Source: Climacteris rufus
Taxonomy: Eukaryota; Chordata; Aves; Passeriformes; Climacteridae
Assembly: GCA_013398175.1 (NCBI GenBank)
Contig: VZRZ01001236.1
Span: 68,694 to 132,693 of the forward strand
Direction: 5' to 3'
DNA length: 64,000 bases
Below the pieces are notes generated by a model, which was given only the letters and a program-made list of their open reading frames with translations, was not told where the DNA came from and did no database searches. How positions within the stretch are numbered: the stretch's first letter is position 1; every line of letters starts with the position of its first letter. The translations under genes were made by a program, and so were the position numbers. Below, one piece after another: positions 23,501 to 33,596 of this stretch.

Positions 23501-26429
23501 CTAAAAAAGGCAGTTATTTTGTGGTAATGATTTGTGTGTCAGTAAAAATCGTTTTTTGATCAGTTCGTTATGATGGGCAGTCTGAAGTGGTGTGGACTAG
23601 ATTGTCTTTTAGCACATGTGTAGCTGTTACAAGAACTTTTGACTCCTGCATTTCTAGGTAATAGATGATCAATTAGTTTAAACAAATTTTGTTGATTTTC
23701 ATATTTTGCAGATGCTCTGAAATTAATTCATGTAAGCTTTATCCCTGGATTCATCAATTTAGCAATAACAGAAGATCTGCTGATCAGATACGACCAATTT
23801 ATTTCCCAGATGTTGATCCTCACAGTCTTCCTTCTGGTTCAAACTTCTCTATGACAGCAGGGGATTTTCAAGAAATTTATTCTGAGTGCAGTGAGTAAAT
23901 GCAAACTTCTAGGCTGTCCATGTAACTTTACATATCTTCAGAGTATTTGAGATGGATTATAGAGAGAATGGAAGTGTATCTCCAAGTATTAAGTATAAAC
24001 TTAATAGCAAATTTGTAGCAAAATTTTCTTATTCAGAGTGTTTATCCAGTTGCATAATACAGTGCATAATCAGTAGGTCTTTTTCTTACTCCAAATCAGC
24101 TTTTCTTTTCTTCTTAGTTATAAAAAATATGGACAGTAATATCCTTGTTTAACAGATCTTGCAGAAGCCTTCCCTACAGCTGCTTAATTTTCTGAAGCTT
24201 CTGTCTTTAACATTTGACACTGGCATAAATCAAGACTTTCAGTGTTTTTACTTGCAGAATTTAAAACTTTTGCAATTTCAAGAATATATGTTTAGAGAAT
24301 AACAGGGAGGCTCATGCTTTAAAAGGTAGGCTTTGAAAGTTCCTGCTTGTTAAATCGACTAGTAAAATACAGCTGGGTAGATATTCAAGTACTGGGTAGA
24401 ATGTTTTAAAGCTAAGTGATTTGTGAAAGCACACTTTAGTGTACAGACTTGTATTGTTCTAAATACTAAGTAGAGAGGCCTAAAATCACTGGGGATTTTT
24501 GCAGTTGTATTTCTAACAGTTGTCGTAATGAAATTCACAGGACAGGTGAGTATTAGCACACTTGGGCCTTCATTTATATAAAATGTGTTAAAACATTTAC
24601 ATTTTACAGTATATAATATATAAAATTTTATATAATGTGTATGAACAATTTATTAAATGAGTAATAAGTATATGTAATTTTTTAGTGTGTAATATGTGTA
24701 TGTATACACACATAAATACAGGTCAAATGAACCCAAACTTAAAAGGTTTTTAATATAAACCAAAATACTTTATTTACTTGCAAACAAATTTAGGAGCCTT
24801 CACCTGTTGTTAGTTGAAGGTAATTCTGACTGTACCAACAAATACTAGGATTAAAATGCTGAACTTTTACACAGTTAAAAGCATTAAAACTAATTTGTGT
24901 ATACTTTGCTCTTTTTATGCAGATACGTGGGACTGCGTAGCAACTTGCTTTTTCATAGATACAGCACATAATGTTATTGATTATATTGATACTATATGGA
25001 AAATACTAAAGCCTGGAGGAATATGGATAAATGTAGGCAAGTGTGACCAGCTTATCTTTTTGACTGCTTTTTGATTATATACTTAAAAAATGTGTGTGAA
25101 TAATTGTGTCTATGCAGAAGACTGTACAGCTAGAAAAATGCAGGGCTTGGAAATTATCTCAGAAGTGTTCAAAATATGTTCAGATGTTTGTTAGTTACAA
25201 TCAAGTCAACACTTGTTTTTTAAACAGGCAAGTGCAATCTGCCAGTGGCAGATTTGCTTTCATGCATGAAACAGTTGTTTTTTGACAAATGTAATGTTTG
25301 ATATTTTCTTGCTATTTTTCTAAGAAAATAGAACTTTTAAATACACCTAGCCTTTTTTTTTCCCCAGTGTCTAATTGGTACTGTGCTTCTAAGCAGAAGT
25401 TTTGGGAATGAGATTTGATTGAAGTCTCTCATACTGAAGCAACGTTAGACAAAACCCAGGCATTAAACATTTTGCATAGTAAAAACTGGTCAGTCGTTGG
25501 TCGGTCAGTCAGTCACTCTCCCAGTCCTGGCCGTCAGAGTGCAGGCAGAGGTCCTGAGCAGACCTGAGTATTCTGAGCTGTAGAGACAGCAGGATGCTGA
25601 ACTGAAGAAATTTTAAGATACAAAAACCAAAATCTGGTAGGTAATGTGACAAATTGTTTAATATGAGCTAAAGGAATTAGTTTCCATTTTGCATTGATTC
25701 TGAAATTCATTATAAAAGTAATATTCAAGTAATAGAAATATGTTCTTTTGTCAGTGTAATAGAATCATAGAATGGTTTGGCTTGGCAGAGATCTTAAAGA
25801 TTATCTAGTTCCAACCTTCCTGCCATGGGCAGGGAACCTTCCCTATTTTTGAATACGTGAATCTAGATATAAGCATTTGTTGCACTTTCAGTGTTTGCTT
25901 TTGATTTTTAATACATATTTTGTCTTTGTGATAGCCATTTCCATTGTATCTTTGTACTCTAGGTCCTCTCCTTTACCATTTTGAAAACTTGGGAAATGAA
26001 CTTTCTATAGAATTAAGCTATGAGGATATAAAAAATGTTATCCTGCAGTATGGATTCCATATAGAGGTAAGAAGATGGAGTAGTTTGCAATAAGCAGTAT
26101 TGTTATGAATCAGACAAACTGCTTTGAATAAACCACCATAAATTTAATTCAATATAGTGGCATATATTAATAATTTCTAGGAGTATTACAGGTCTTACAA
26201 ATTATCTGCTTCTCTCATTTTTTAAGAAGTGTATAAATGGGCCTTGTAGTCTAATATATATATAGCAATTTCTTGTATAGTTCCTGTACAGAAGCTGTCT
26301 TGAAAACTGCTGCTTTGTTTTCAGGTGGAGAAAGAATCAGTACTGTCAACTTACACTGTGAATGAACTCTCCATGATGAAATACTACTATGAATGCGTGT
26401 TGTTTGTAGTGAGAAAACCAGAACAGTAG
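8027..26429 (+). CDS. CARNMT1: Carnosine N-methyltransferase 1 (complete, eight exons)
   Basis: CARNMT1 transfers a methyl group from S-adenosylmethionine to the imidazole ring of carnosine, giving anserine, and to histidine in some proteins. Coding exons: 8027-8358, 10890-11085, 12023-12186, 19241-19381, 23712-23890, 24923-25036, 25963-26066, 26325-26429. All phases join and total 1335 nt, or 444 codons plus TAG. The product shows [18 protein letters not shown] (about 93-110), a long conserved helical region, the SAM-binding loop VPGAGLGR (240-247), [22 protein letters not shown] (348-354), [14 protein letters not shown] (to 376) and the C-terminal [18 protein letters not shown]. This matches vertebrate CARNMT1 almost residue for residue after exon 1. 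The human protein is about 409 aa; starting at the in-frame ATG at 8111 (MRRRLRRG, like the human MQRRRR start) would give 416. Intron 6 is GC-AG. NMRK1 lies upstream and C9orf40 downstream in the same orientation. Confidence 0.95.
8359..10889 (+). other. CARNMT1 intron 1
   Basis: The first ~200 bp remain CpG-rich; the rest is AT-rich. I recognise no repeat family or additional exon here. Confidence 0.75.
10890..11085 (+). CDS. CARNMT1: CARNMT1 exon 2
   Basis: The acceptor is TTGCTTTTTAG and the donor GTATGT. The exon encodes [20 protein letters not shown], then [19 protein letters not shown] and [15 protein letters not shown]. Nearly identical to vertebrate CARNMT1. Confidence 0.96.
11086..12022 (+). 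other. CARNMT1 intron 2
   Basis: AT-rich intron with a T/C-rich tract before the exon 3 acceptor. Nothing else recognised. Confidence 0.8.
12023..12186 (+). CDS. CARNMT1: CARNMT1 exon 3
   Basis: The acceptor is ATTTTATTCAG and the donor GTAATA. It encodes [20 protein letters not shown] and [20 protein letters not shown], ending in NFPKERW with the Trp codon split by the intron. Confidence 0.96.
12187..19240 (+). other. CARNMT1 intron 3 (7 kb)
   Basis: The largest CARNMT1 intron. It holds a CR1 fragment (listed separately) and otherwise AT-rich unique-looking DNA. Open frames are short and no exon-like segment resembling a known protein was seen. Confidence 0.75.
14050..14300 (+). mobile_element. 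CR1 LINE 3'-end fragment
   Basis: CR1-type 3' sequence on the + strand: a GGCACATTGTGTGATTCTTG block, GTCCTGCACAGGG, GGAGTTGGACTCTG, then CCCTTCCAACTC and a tail with ATTCTATGATTC, the CR1 octamer end. It lies in CARNMT1 intron 3 in sense orientation and is 5'-truncated and diverged. Confidence 0.75.
19241..19381 (+). CDS. CARNMT1: CARNMT1 exon 4 (SAM-binding loop)
   Basis: The acceptor is TTCTGTTGCAG and the donor GTATAT. It encodes [20 protein letters not shown] and [18 protein letters not shown], including the glycine-rich GAGLGR loop typical of class I methyltransferases. It sits after a 7-kb intron. Confidence 0.96.
19382..23711 (+). other. CARNMT1 intron 4
   Basis: AT-rich intron of 4.3 kb with several T runs (for example 22560-22572 and 22626-22635). 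No repeat family or exon recognised. Confidence 0.75.
23712..23890 (+). CDS. CARNMT1: CARNMT1 exon 5
   Basis: The acceptor is ATATTTTGCAG and the donor GTGAGT. It encodes [20 protein letters not shown], then [20 protein letters not shown] and DFQEIYSEC. Confidence 0.96.
23891..24922 (+). other. CARNMT1 intron 5, with AT-rich tract
   Basis: Holds a very AT-rich stretch at about 24590-24720 made of TATA/ATAT and TGTG steps. Otherwise unremarkable. Confidence 0.75.
24923..25036 (+). CDS. CARNMT1: CARNMT1 exon 6, GC donor
   Basis: The acceptor is CTTTTTATGCAG. It encodes [20 protein letters not shown] and [17 protein letters not shown]. The Asp of FIDTAHN sits about where the human substrate-contacting Asp is reported (recalled, not checked). 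The phase with exon 7 requires splicing after TAG at 25036, so the donor is GCAAGT. Confidence 0.93.
25037..25962 (+). other. CARNMT1 intron 6, GC-AG type
   Basis: Begins GCAAGT and ends CTCTAG. It contains a minus-strand CR1 tail at 25756-25845 and a small GGTCAGTC-type repeated patch near 25490-25515. Confidence 0.85.
25756..25845 (-). mobile_element. CR1 LINE 3'-end fragment
   Basis: Starts with AATCATAGAATGGTTTGG and continues through ATCTAGTTCCAACC and TGCCATGGGCAGGGA, the reverse complement of a CR1 3' end. About 90 bp, inserted antisense to CARNMT1. Confidence 0.85.
25963..26066 (+). CDS. CARNMT1: CARNMT1 exon 7
   Basis: The acceptor is TTTGTACTCTAG and the donor GTAAGA. It encodes [20 protein letters not shown] and [15 protein letters not shown]. 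Confidence 0.95.
26325..26429 (+). CDS. CARNMT1: CARNMT1 exon 8 (terminal coding part)
   Basis: The acceptor is TTTGTTTTCAG. It encodes [20 protein letters not shown] and [14 protein letters not shown], then TAG at 26427-26429. Confidence 0.95.
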   Translation: MEKESVLSTYTVNELSMMKYYYECVLFVVRKPEQ

Positions 26430-28790
26430 TGGTCTGAATAGATTAATGAGAAAATAATGAGAAAAAAATGAGAAATGAGAGTAGAATGATCTGGGTGATG
26501 TATGGACACAACCTCAAAACAGTGGTGCCTTCTTGTTCCTAAGAGGATATAGATAGTGTCTATTTTCATAATATCTCTATTGCTATTCAGACATATATTA
26601 TGCCGTGCATATTCATAATATGCTTGTGAAAGATTCAGTGTTCACATACACTGTCTTTGTGCTTTGGAATGCGTTAAAAATAAGAGCAAAAGTGTTTTCT
26701 TGAGGACAAAATTTAATATTTGCCATAACTAGGCTAATTCTCCGCATATGCTGCCTCGTTTTTTTATAGACTTTAAGTTCTTTTATTTTCTACTTTCTGA
26801 TATTAATAATGCATGGAGGTGCTTACTGTACTAGCTGTGTCAGGTTTAGAGAAGTATTTGTAAATGTATATATAAGTTATAAAGTCTGAAATGGTTGGGA
26901 AGTGGTAAAATTATTCTTGACAGATAAAATAGCCATTGGAACTGTTAGAGCATTGTCTGTGGAATTGAAGTGAAATAGATTGTTATACAAATTCTAATCT
27001 TTGACTGTACCACTGTTAAAAGTTTAATTAAAAAACAGAATCTATAGGTAATTTGAAATACCACATGAAAGCAGACTACTGAGTGAAAAAAAAGCAGAAT
27101 GTCAGTTTGTTAACCTCAGTTCAGGAAAACACCAGTTTTGATCTTAGTGTTGGACCTGAAATGTATTAGATGCTTTGCTTCTTGAAATACACTGATTTTG
27201 AGTCATCTTCTTACAAGTCATCTTCTTACTGCTTAAGCCAAAACTTTTAAAGTTGGTAGACATAGCTGAGTTATCCATGCCATGTGTAGGTAGTACAATA
27301 TAAAAAATACCCATCAGAGCAGTGAAGTTACATGTACATATGTGCTATAACCTCATCACCTCCACCTGAGCCAGGATATGCAGGCCAAATTTCCTTGTAA
27401 CTTTAGACACTTCACCCTTGTGACTCCTTAGTTCCTTTTAGTAATGTTTTTATTTCCTAACAGATGTGGCTTAGGTGAATATTTAATCTACAAGTTACGA
27501 TACTATACAAGAGGCTGAATCTTATGTCACTTTGAAGTTATGTACATGAGAAAAGCCTTAATTAATAGTCAGTAGTATGACAGGACGTGTCATGTTACGC
27601 AGTTTGTTTTCTTAATATATTGGTTACCTCAGGTGCCATTTTGATTCATTTTCAAAAATATCTTTAAAATATAAAACCGTTATGATGGGGGCTCTTTTTT
27701 TTTTCATATTTGGCTATAATGACACTGGTCAATAGCTTGTTTCCAATTATTCTTTGTCCCATCTTCCATGGTGATGTCCTAATCACATCTATTTAACAGA
27801 ACTGTTACTGGCTTTTGGATTTTTCTAATTAAAGCTAGAAATTTGTGCCTTTATTCCTAAACTGGAAATCTGGAAGGAGGGAAAACAAACTTTTTTTTAA
27901 TATTTTCAACACTGCGTAAGAGAGCGTGTGCCTGCATACGTTTCAGTATTGTGTCCCTTTCTGCTCAGAATCCTTTTTAAGAACAGAGGCTTCTGTTCTA
28001 CAGAAATTGCTAAGTACACCTTGGCTTAAACTAGTCTTCATTGAACTCACTTATTTCTAAAAGTACACCACCATGATTTAATTCTATAAATGAACTGTCA
28101 AAGTTCTACCCTGTTTCAAGGGAGATGTGTCTAAAGACAAAATATTGCTGTTCAACAAATAAATTAAAAATAACCCCCTTGCACATCTGAAAATAAAAAG
28201 CCATTTTTTAAACTTCTCTATTGTACCACTTATTTTAATTTTGAGGGAATTTGTGATTCCTTGCTTTCCTTAGATAGAATAACATTAGTAATTTACTTGA
28301 TTTTCAAGCTTCTTGAGATAAGACAAAGGTTAGGTGAATGTCAGTTATGCTAATGCTGAGTAGTGTATCTCTTTTTAATATTACCCAATTGCTGCCCCTT
28401 AAACAGTCTGTAACTTGAAATGTGTTGTTCTGTTTTTAAAAAATAGGAATGCAACTCCTTATTTCTCTTTGAGTGTCAATATCCTGTGTTCAGGTGCTTT
28501 TTTTCCGTGCCCCTCCATGCTGTCACAGGTGCCATTAACCTTGTGAATGAACTGTATTAGCAATGTTTTACCTGTAGTCCTGTTTATGAGTTTTTAGATT
28601 CCCCACTTGTATGTTTAAGCTGCGGTGTGTTTTAGAATTTGATCACTGTTTCATTCAGTTGTATATGCGGGGAGAAATGCTCAAAGTGTTCATCTGCTGA
28701 GACTTTTTATCGTAGGTCACTATTAAATTGTACATGGTAACAGTGTAAAATAAAATGCTGTATAAGCTTCAGTGTACAACTTCTTTATGT
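26430..28790 (+). other. CARNMT1: CARNMT1 3' UTR and flank
   Basis: AT-rich sequence after the stop. AATAAA hexamers occur at 28159, 28192 and 28749. The last is followed by T/G-rich DNA and lies just before the next CpG island, so it is a plausible distal poly(A) site giving a UTR of up to about 2.3 kb. The UTR extent is inferred. Confidence 0.5.
28749..28754 (+). terminator. Candidate distal poly(A) signal of CARNMT1
   Basis: AATAAA followed within about 70 bp by T- and TG-rich sequence; the last such signal before the C9orf40 CpG island. Confidence 0.45.
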
Positions 28791-29102
28791 GGAGTTTGAT
28801 AAGTGTAAAAGTCCTGTATTTTTTTTTATACGTGGTATATTCTGAAATTGATTGCGAGGGTTAAGAACGGGAAGTTTCACGTCTCTGTGTGCACTTCCCG
28901 CAGTTTTCAGTGTGTGTAACGGAACTGGGGATTTTTGGTTATTAAAGCTTGCTGTATGGCTTGAACTCTAGTTTCTCCGCCTCCGTCCTTTATCGCCGGG
29001 TCCGAGTGTGGCGGCGCGGGCGCCTGGCAGGCCGTTCCCGTCAGGCCGCGCGGCGCCAGCCCCGCCCCGTCCCGCGGGGAGCGTGCCGCTCATGCGCGCT
29101 GC

Positions 29103-29402
29103 NNNNNNNNNNNNNNNNNNNNNNNNNNNNNNNNNNNNNNNNNNNNNNNNNNNNNNNNNNNNNNNNNNNNNNNNNNNNNNNNNNNNNNNNNNNNNNNNNN
29201 NNNNNNNNNNNNNNNNNNNNNNNNNNNNNNNNNNNNNNNNNNNNNNNNNNNNNNNNNNNNNNNNNNNNNNNNNNNNNNNNNNNNNNNNNNNNNNNNNNNN
29301 NNNNNNNNNNNNNNNNNNNNNNNNNNNNNNNNNNNNNNNNNNNNNNNNNNNNNNNNNNNNNNNNNNNNNNNNNNNNNNNNNNNNNNNNNNNNNNNNNNNN
29401 NN
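29103..29402. other. Assembly gap (300 N)
   Basis: Exactly 300 unknown bases inside a CpG island, so the length may be a placeholder. It hides most of C9orf40 exon 1, including the start codon. Confidence 0.98.
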
Positions 29403-29473
29403 CCCAGGACGCGCGGGTGGCGGAGGGACGCGCTGGTGGCCCGGACAAAGAACGGGCCGCCGCCGCTGGCGAG
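29403..29473 (+). CDS. C9orf40: C9orf40 exon 1, 3' end
   Basis: A GC-rich coding end after the gap. The frame giving AAAAGE joins exon 2 in phase 0; donor GTAACT at 29474. The sequence is low-complexity Gly/Ala/Arg, so support comes mainly from phase and position. Confidence 0.6.
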
Positions 29474-32400
29474 GTAACTGAGTGGGGCGGGCCCGGGTCG
29501 CTCGTCTCCGGGGACGGAAATGGCGGGGCGGTGCCGGGGGCAACCGAACCGTTACTGCAGGATGCCGGTGCCCGCCGGGGGTGCTGCCGGGCTTTCGCCA
29601 GGCACGGCACAGCGCCCTGCGCCGCCCGGCCCCATGTGTGCCTCCTGGCCCTGCGTCTCCTAATGCCCCTTTCCTGTTTTTCTTCGAAGCAGGAAGGGTA
29701 GCGTCCAGCTTTATCTGCTCCCTCCCCCGCTCCGCGCCATGAAAAAATGGATGGGAAGAAGCCTGTTCACCTGCCCTGAGCCTATGCTCAGCTTCACCCC
29801 TGTCCAACAGCGCGGTGGAAGCTTGCAGAGGCTACTCTGGTAGCCCCTCTGTTGTGTGAGAGCGAGGGTTAGGCTCACTACAGCACCAACTTCTGAACTT
29901 CGTGTTTTGACGTTTTATAGCAAAGCCAGAGCTGTCTTTTAACCAAAAACGACGGAGGCGGTGGTCAGAGGAGGGGCATCAGTGTTGTAATGATCAGAAT
30001 ATATTGAAACGATTTTCTGGTTGACTTTAAACAACGCGTGTTCTTCCTGGCCTTGGCTGCATTTTGCACAACAATTCAGAAAACGAAATTTGGTACTAAG
30101 AAAATTTCGATTAAAAAAAAAAAAAAAAAGCAAGCTAGATCAAACTTCACACCTATCTAGAAGTTTGGTGCATGTTAAACTCACGTTTTCTCCCACCTGG
30201 ACCTTTTGAATAAGACCACAGCATTAGATTCAGTGATACAGAAGTGACAGAAGGTCTGATGAGGTTAAATGGGCTTTGAAGTACAAGTTGTAGACTCCGG
30301 CTTTGTGAATTTGAGGCCTTTCATAGTAAAACACCTATCTATGATCTCTAAAGAAAATAGTGACTTTTCTGTCTCAAGTTCTGCCTTTTTGTGTTTTCTT
30401 AGTTGATTGATTGGTTGGTGGGGTTTTTTTGGCAATGGACGGTAAAATTAAGACAAAAATAAGGAAGAATTCTGTGTCCTATGAATATTATACAGCCTTT
30501 TTAGGCTGTGCCTTTTAAGCTCAAGCATCTCTTTCATTTTTGAAGAGAACATGTGTGTTCAGAAGTATACTAATTAAACAAATTGAGCAAGCCTCTACAG
30601 AACAGTTTGACTCCATCACAAGTATAATGCTGAATTTTTTACTTATTCCCAGGGTTATTTGGCATGATTTTGTAAGCTTTAGCAGTAGGAATAGTAGCAT
30701 AGGAAGGCTACAAGCACCTTGAATTTCCACAATGTAAAGATTAGTTCTCTATGTAAAATATTTTTGTAGGAGGGTATTTTAACAGGTTATTTCTCTAAGT
30801 ACAGCATTCTGTTAAAAATATTCTAGTTTTAAAATAAGGCTTGGTTAACATCTTAGGCGAGACGTGTTTCATCCAGTTGTTGTATGTCCTACCTGAGTAT
30901 TATAAATCTTTTATAATGATACTTCTGATAATGATTTTTACACCTTTCTGAAAATACAATCCCCAGCTTGGTATTATTCATTGTTATTTGTGGCTTGAGT
31001 ATTTCATTATGTTAGTAAGTGTGATCAGGATGCTGTTAATTTCACAGTGTTTTTGTTAAAGTTTAGAGCATTATATTACAGTTGGCCAGAGAGGAAATAC
31101 TATTTTAATTTTATTTGCAAGTACACATTTGCACCTAGAGTTGAAAGACTAACTCCTTAAATAGTAAGCAAATTAATCTATAGAAACTGAGCTTTTGTAA
31201 CTCTGAGCTTCCTACATGTTTCATATCTTGATAGAATTTCTACTCAAAACTGATGTTGAAACATACTAAGGTGAAGTTGAATATTTGGTATTTTGTTTTG
31301 CCTTTTAGGTACGAATGTTTAGCATTTGTGCCTCTCATTTGTACTTGATGCTTTTTTTTCATTTTAACACTGAATCTGGGAGTTACCAGATTATACACTG
31401 AAATATTGCTGATCTGTAGATTTGAAAGCTCTTGAGATTAATTATGACTGTAGTCTGAGTCCAAAATTAAGAGTATGTGTTTATGAAGTCTTAGACTCTA
31501 AGCATTTTGATATGCTTTACTTTATTCATAAAAAGCACTGGGATCTGATTTTAAGTACTTAGCTCTCACTGTGAGCAAAAACTTGCTAAAATGTCAGGGG
31601 AATTGAAATTATACAGGGGAGAATTTGTAAAAGTAGTTGGTGGTTTCTGAAACTCCATTGCCTGAGATTTGTTTCAAAGAATTTGTTAGCCACTGCCCTG
31701 CACAGTTCTGTGTGAGTGATGCTGCCCGGTTGGAATACAGACTGAAAAATCATCCCTTCCACACTTCTCAGTTGTTTTTAATGCTATGCAGTACAAAACT
31801 TTCAGTTTGTACTTTCTAGTTTGGCTTTCTTCCAGTTTCAATATAATCAATGCTTTTGTTCCTGTGGCACTGTGTCATGTAATTGGTTTTGGTCTCAATT
31901 AATGGGTACTTTTGTTCTGTAGTGCTTTCCAAAGACATTCTTTCCCAATGAGCAAATCTCCATTAGTAGTATTCTACAGGCAGGGAGCCACCTTACTGCT
32001 ATGAAATATTTACACCTTTCATCCTCTGGTAATTGTTACAGGTTTTAAACCATGCACGGGTTTTGCAGTAGAAAGAGGTTGCCTACAACAGGTTGTAGTT
32101 CAGGTGTATTCTTTAAATGGGAAATATGGTGAATGTATGTAGTTCTCTCTTGGGAAGTGAGGGGAAGCATCGTTTTTCAGCATTTGAGAAGGCATAGGGA
32201 TGTTACTCACTAATACATTTTTTCATTCTGTTGCAAAACCAACAGACAAATCAGTTTTTCAGGAGCCATACTGTAGAGGCCCAGAGAAGTTGACTTTAGT
32301 CACAGCAGGGATTATGGGAGTGCTTTCACCTCCTACAGGCTGCACTTGGTATCTGAGAAATGCCAAAACAATGAGACCATTTTATTTGTTTCAAGTGCTT

Positions 32401-33596
32401 CTGTTCAGCCTCTGTTACAGCTGAGACAGTGAAGTAAAATATTTAGAAACCCAAACTGTATGTTAGGAAAAATGTGAACCCAATATAATACACAAATGCA
32501 TTTTGTTAGGTTTGTGGCAACATTCACTGTTTTCACATACCAGAAGAAAATACATGATCAAGGCCTAGGGAATGACTTGAGAATTCCTCTTCCTAGGTGT
32601 ATCATGTCCATAGAAGCATGCGCTGATTGGCCACTGTTCATAGCTGCAATATGGTTATAAACAGGCAGTGTATTTTCTAACAGACATTTTAAAACAAATT
32701 AAAAAAAAAATTGTGATGCCATATTAAATGAGTAGATAAGTATTTGTTTCTCCAAGGTTTTTTTCTGATACTACTTCCCAGTTAGCTCAGTTAGTTAGAG
32801 CATGGTGCTTATAATGCCAAGGTTGTGGGCTTGATCCCTGTATGGGCAATTCGCTTATGAGTTGGACTTAATGATCCTTTTGGGTCCCTTCCAACTCAGA
32901 ATATTCTGTGATTCTTAAACTTTCCTCTCTTGAGTACAAAATTTGGTTACAGAAAAGAAGAAACAGAATGTGGTTTAAATATTATAATGTGGTTTATTTA
33001 TCCAGCAAATATTGTCCCTCTGAGTTGATGTAAAGTAGCTAAATACATTCTTATGAATGCCAGTTTCTAAATGTGCATGAAATTTGTGTACTGTTACGAG
33101 AAGAAAAAGCAGTGAGCAGTTTTGTCTGCATAGTCCAATAATTGCACAAGTTATTACACTCTTTTTCTGTGCAAAAGTTGTAGGTTGAAGAAATTGGTGC
33201 AATAATGGAAGTATTTCTACGAGGTTGTTAAGTACTTCTTTTCACAAATATTTAAAAAGGCAAAAGTAAATTGTAATTAGTTAAAAATCACAAAAGTGAA
33301 ATAGTTGTTATTATGTAACAGGTGAGGAACTCTTCATTGGTTTAGTTTCTCATAAAAAATCTTCTTGTATTATTTTCTCTTTCTGGGATACACATTAATG
33401 TTTTGTTACCTTTTTGTTTATTTGTCTCTTTTCAAAGCAAGAAGAAGAATTCTGTCAGTATAACTCATTCCTCTATTGGAGAGTGCCACTGCCTACTATA
33501 GATTTGTCTGATATTCAGAGCCTAGATGAAGAGACTCCATCAGATGCTAAAACTCCTTCAAGGACTGATACAATGGAGACTGAAATGGAAACCTGA
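29403..33596 (+). CDS. C9orf40: C9orf40 homologue (two exons, 5' end in gap)
   Basis: The gene encodes a small, poorly characterised vertebrate protein (about 194 aa in human). Exon 1 is visible only from the gap edge at 29403 to 29473, reading QDARVAEGRAGGPDKERAAA then AGE, with donor GTAACT in phase 0. Exon 2 (33438-33596, acceptor TTTTCAAAG) encodes 52 residues: EEEFCQYNSFLYWRVPLPTI, DLSDIQSLDEETPSDAKT and an acidic end METEMET. As I remember it, human C9orf40 ends with a closely similar EEF-QYN-F-YWR-PLP-IDL-DI block and an acidic tail, and it lies between CARNMT1 and TRPM6 as here. The N-terminal half cannot be read. I assign no function. Confidence 0.78.
29474..33437 (+). other. C9orf40 intron
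   Basis: A 4-kb intron: CpG-rich for the first ~250 bp, then AT-rich with an A run at 30113-30129. It holds the tRNA-derived SINE described separately. No other exon recognised. Confidence 0.7.
32777..32916 (+). mobile_element. tRNA-Ile-derived SINE with CR1-type tail (TguSINE1-like)
   Basis: The first ~73 bp look like a tRNA-Ile gene: A box TAGCTCAGTTAG at 32783-32794, an anticodon-arm segment GGTGCTTATAATGCC, and B box GGCTTGATCCC at 32828-32838. This is followed directly by a CR1-like tail (GAGTTGGACTTAATGATCC, then GGGTCCCTTCCAACTCAG) and an ATTCTGTGATTCTT end. This architecture matches TguSINE1 of songbirds, a tRNA-Ile head joined to a CR1 3' end. It is not a working tRNA gene because the stems carry mismatches and it continues into the tail. 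Confidence 0.82.
33438..33596 (+). CDS. C9orf40: C9orf40 exon 2 (terminal coding exon)
   Basis: The acceptor is CTCTTTTCAAAG and the stop TGA is at 33594-33596. It contains the conserved FCQYNSFLYWRVPLPTIDL block and a Ser/Thr/Glu-rich acidic tail. Confidence 0.85.
   Translation, partial: QEEEFCQYNSFLYWRVPLPTIDLSDIQSLDEETPSDAKTPSRTDTMETEMET

Larger units (their letters stand above)
28975..29720 (+). promoter_or_regulatory. CpG island / promoter of C9orf40 homologue (contains gap)
   Basis: Strongly GC- and CpG-rich DNA on both sides of a 300-N gap. It carries the 3' end of C9orf40 exon 1 (to 29473) and the start of its intron. The presumed transcription start lies in or just left of the gap. 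Confidence 0.7.

Noticed and set aside
28949..29807. Long open frames across the N gap
   Set aside because: The unknown bases create the apparent openness. Only the frame ending at the 29474 donor has support, and only right of the gap.
32777..32850. A tRNA-Ile gene
   Set aside because: Stems carry mismatches and the sequence runs directly into a CR1-type tail, so it is a SINE head, not a working tRNA gene.
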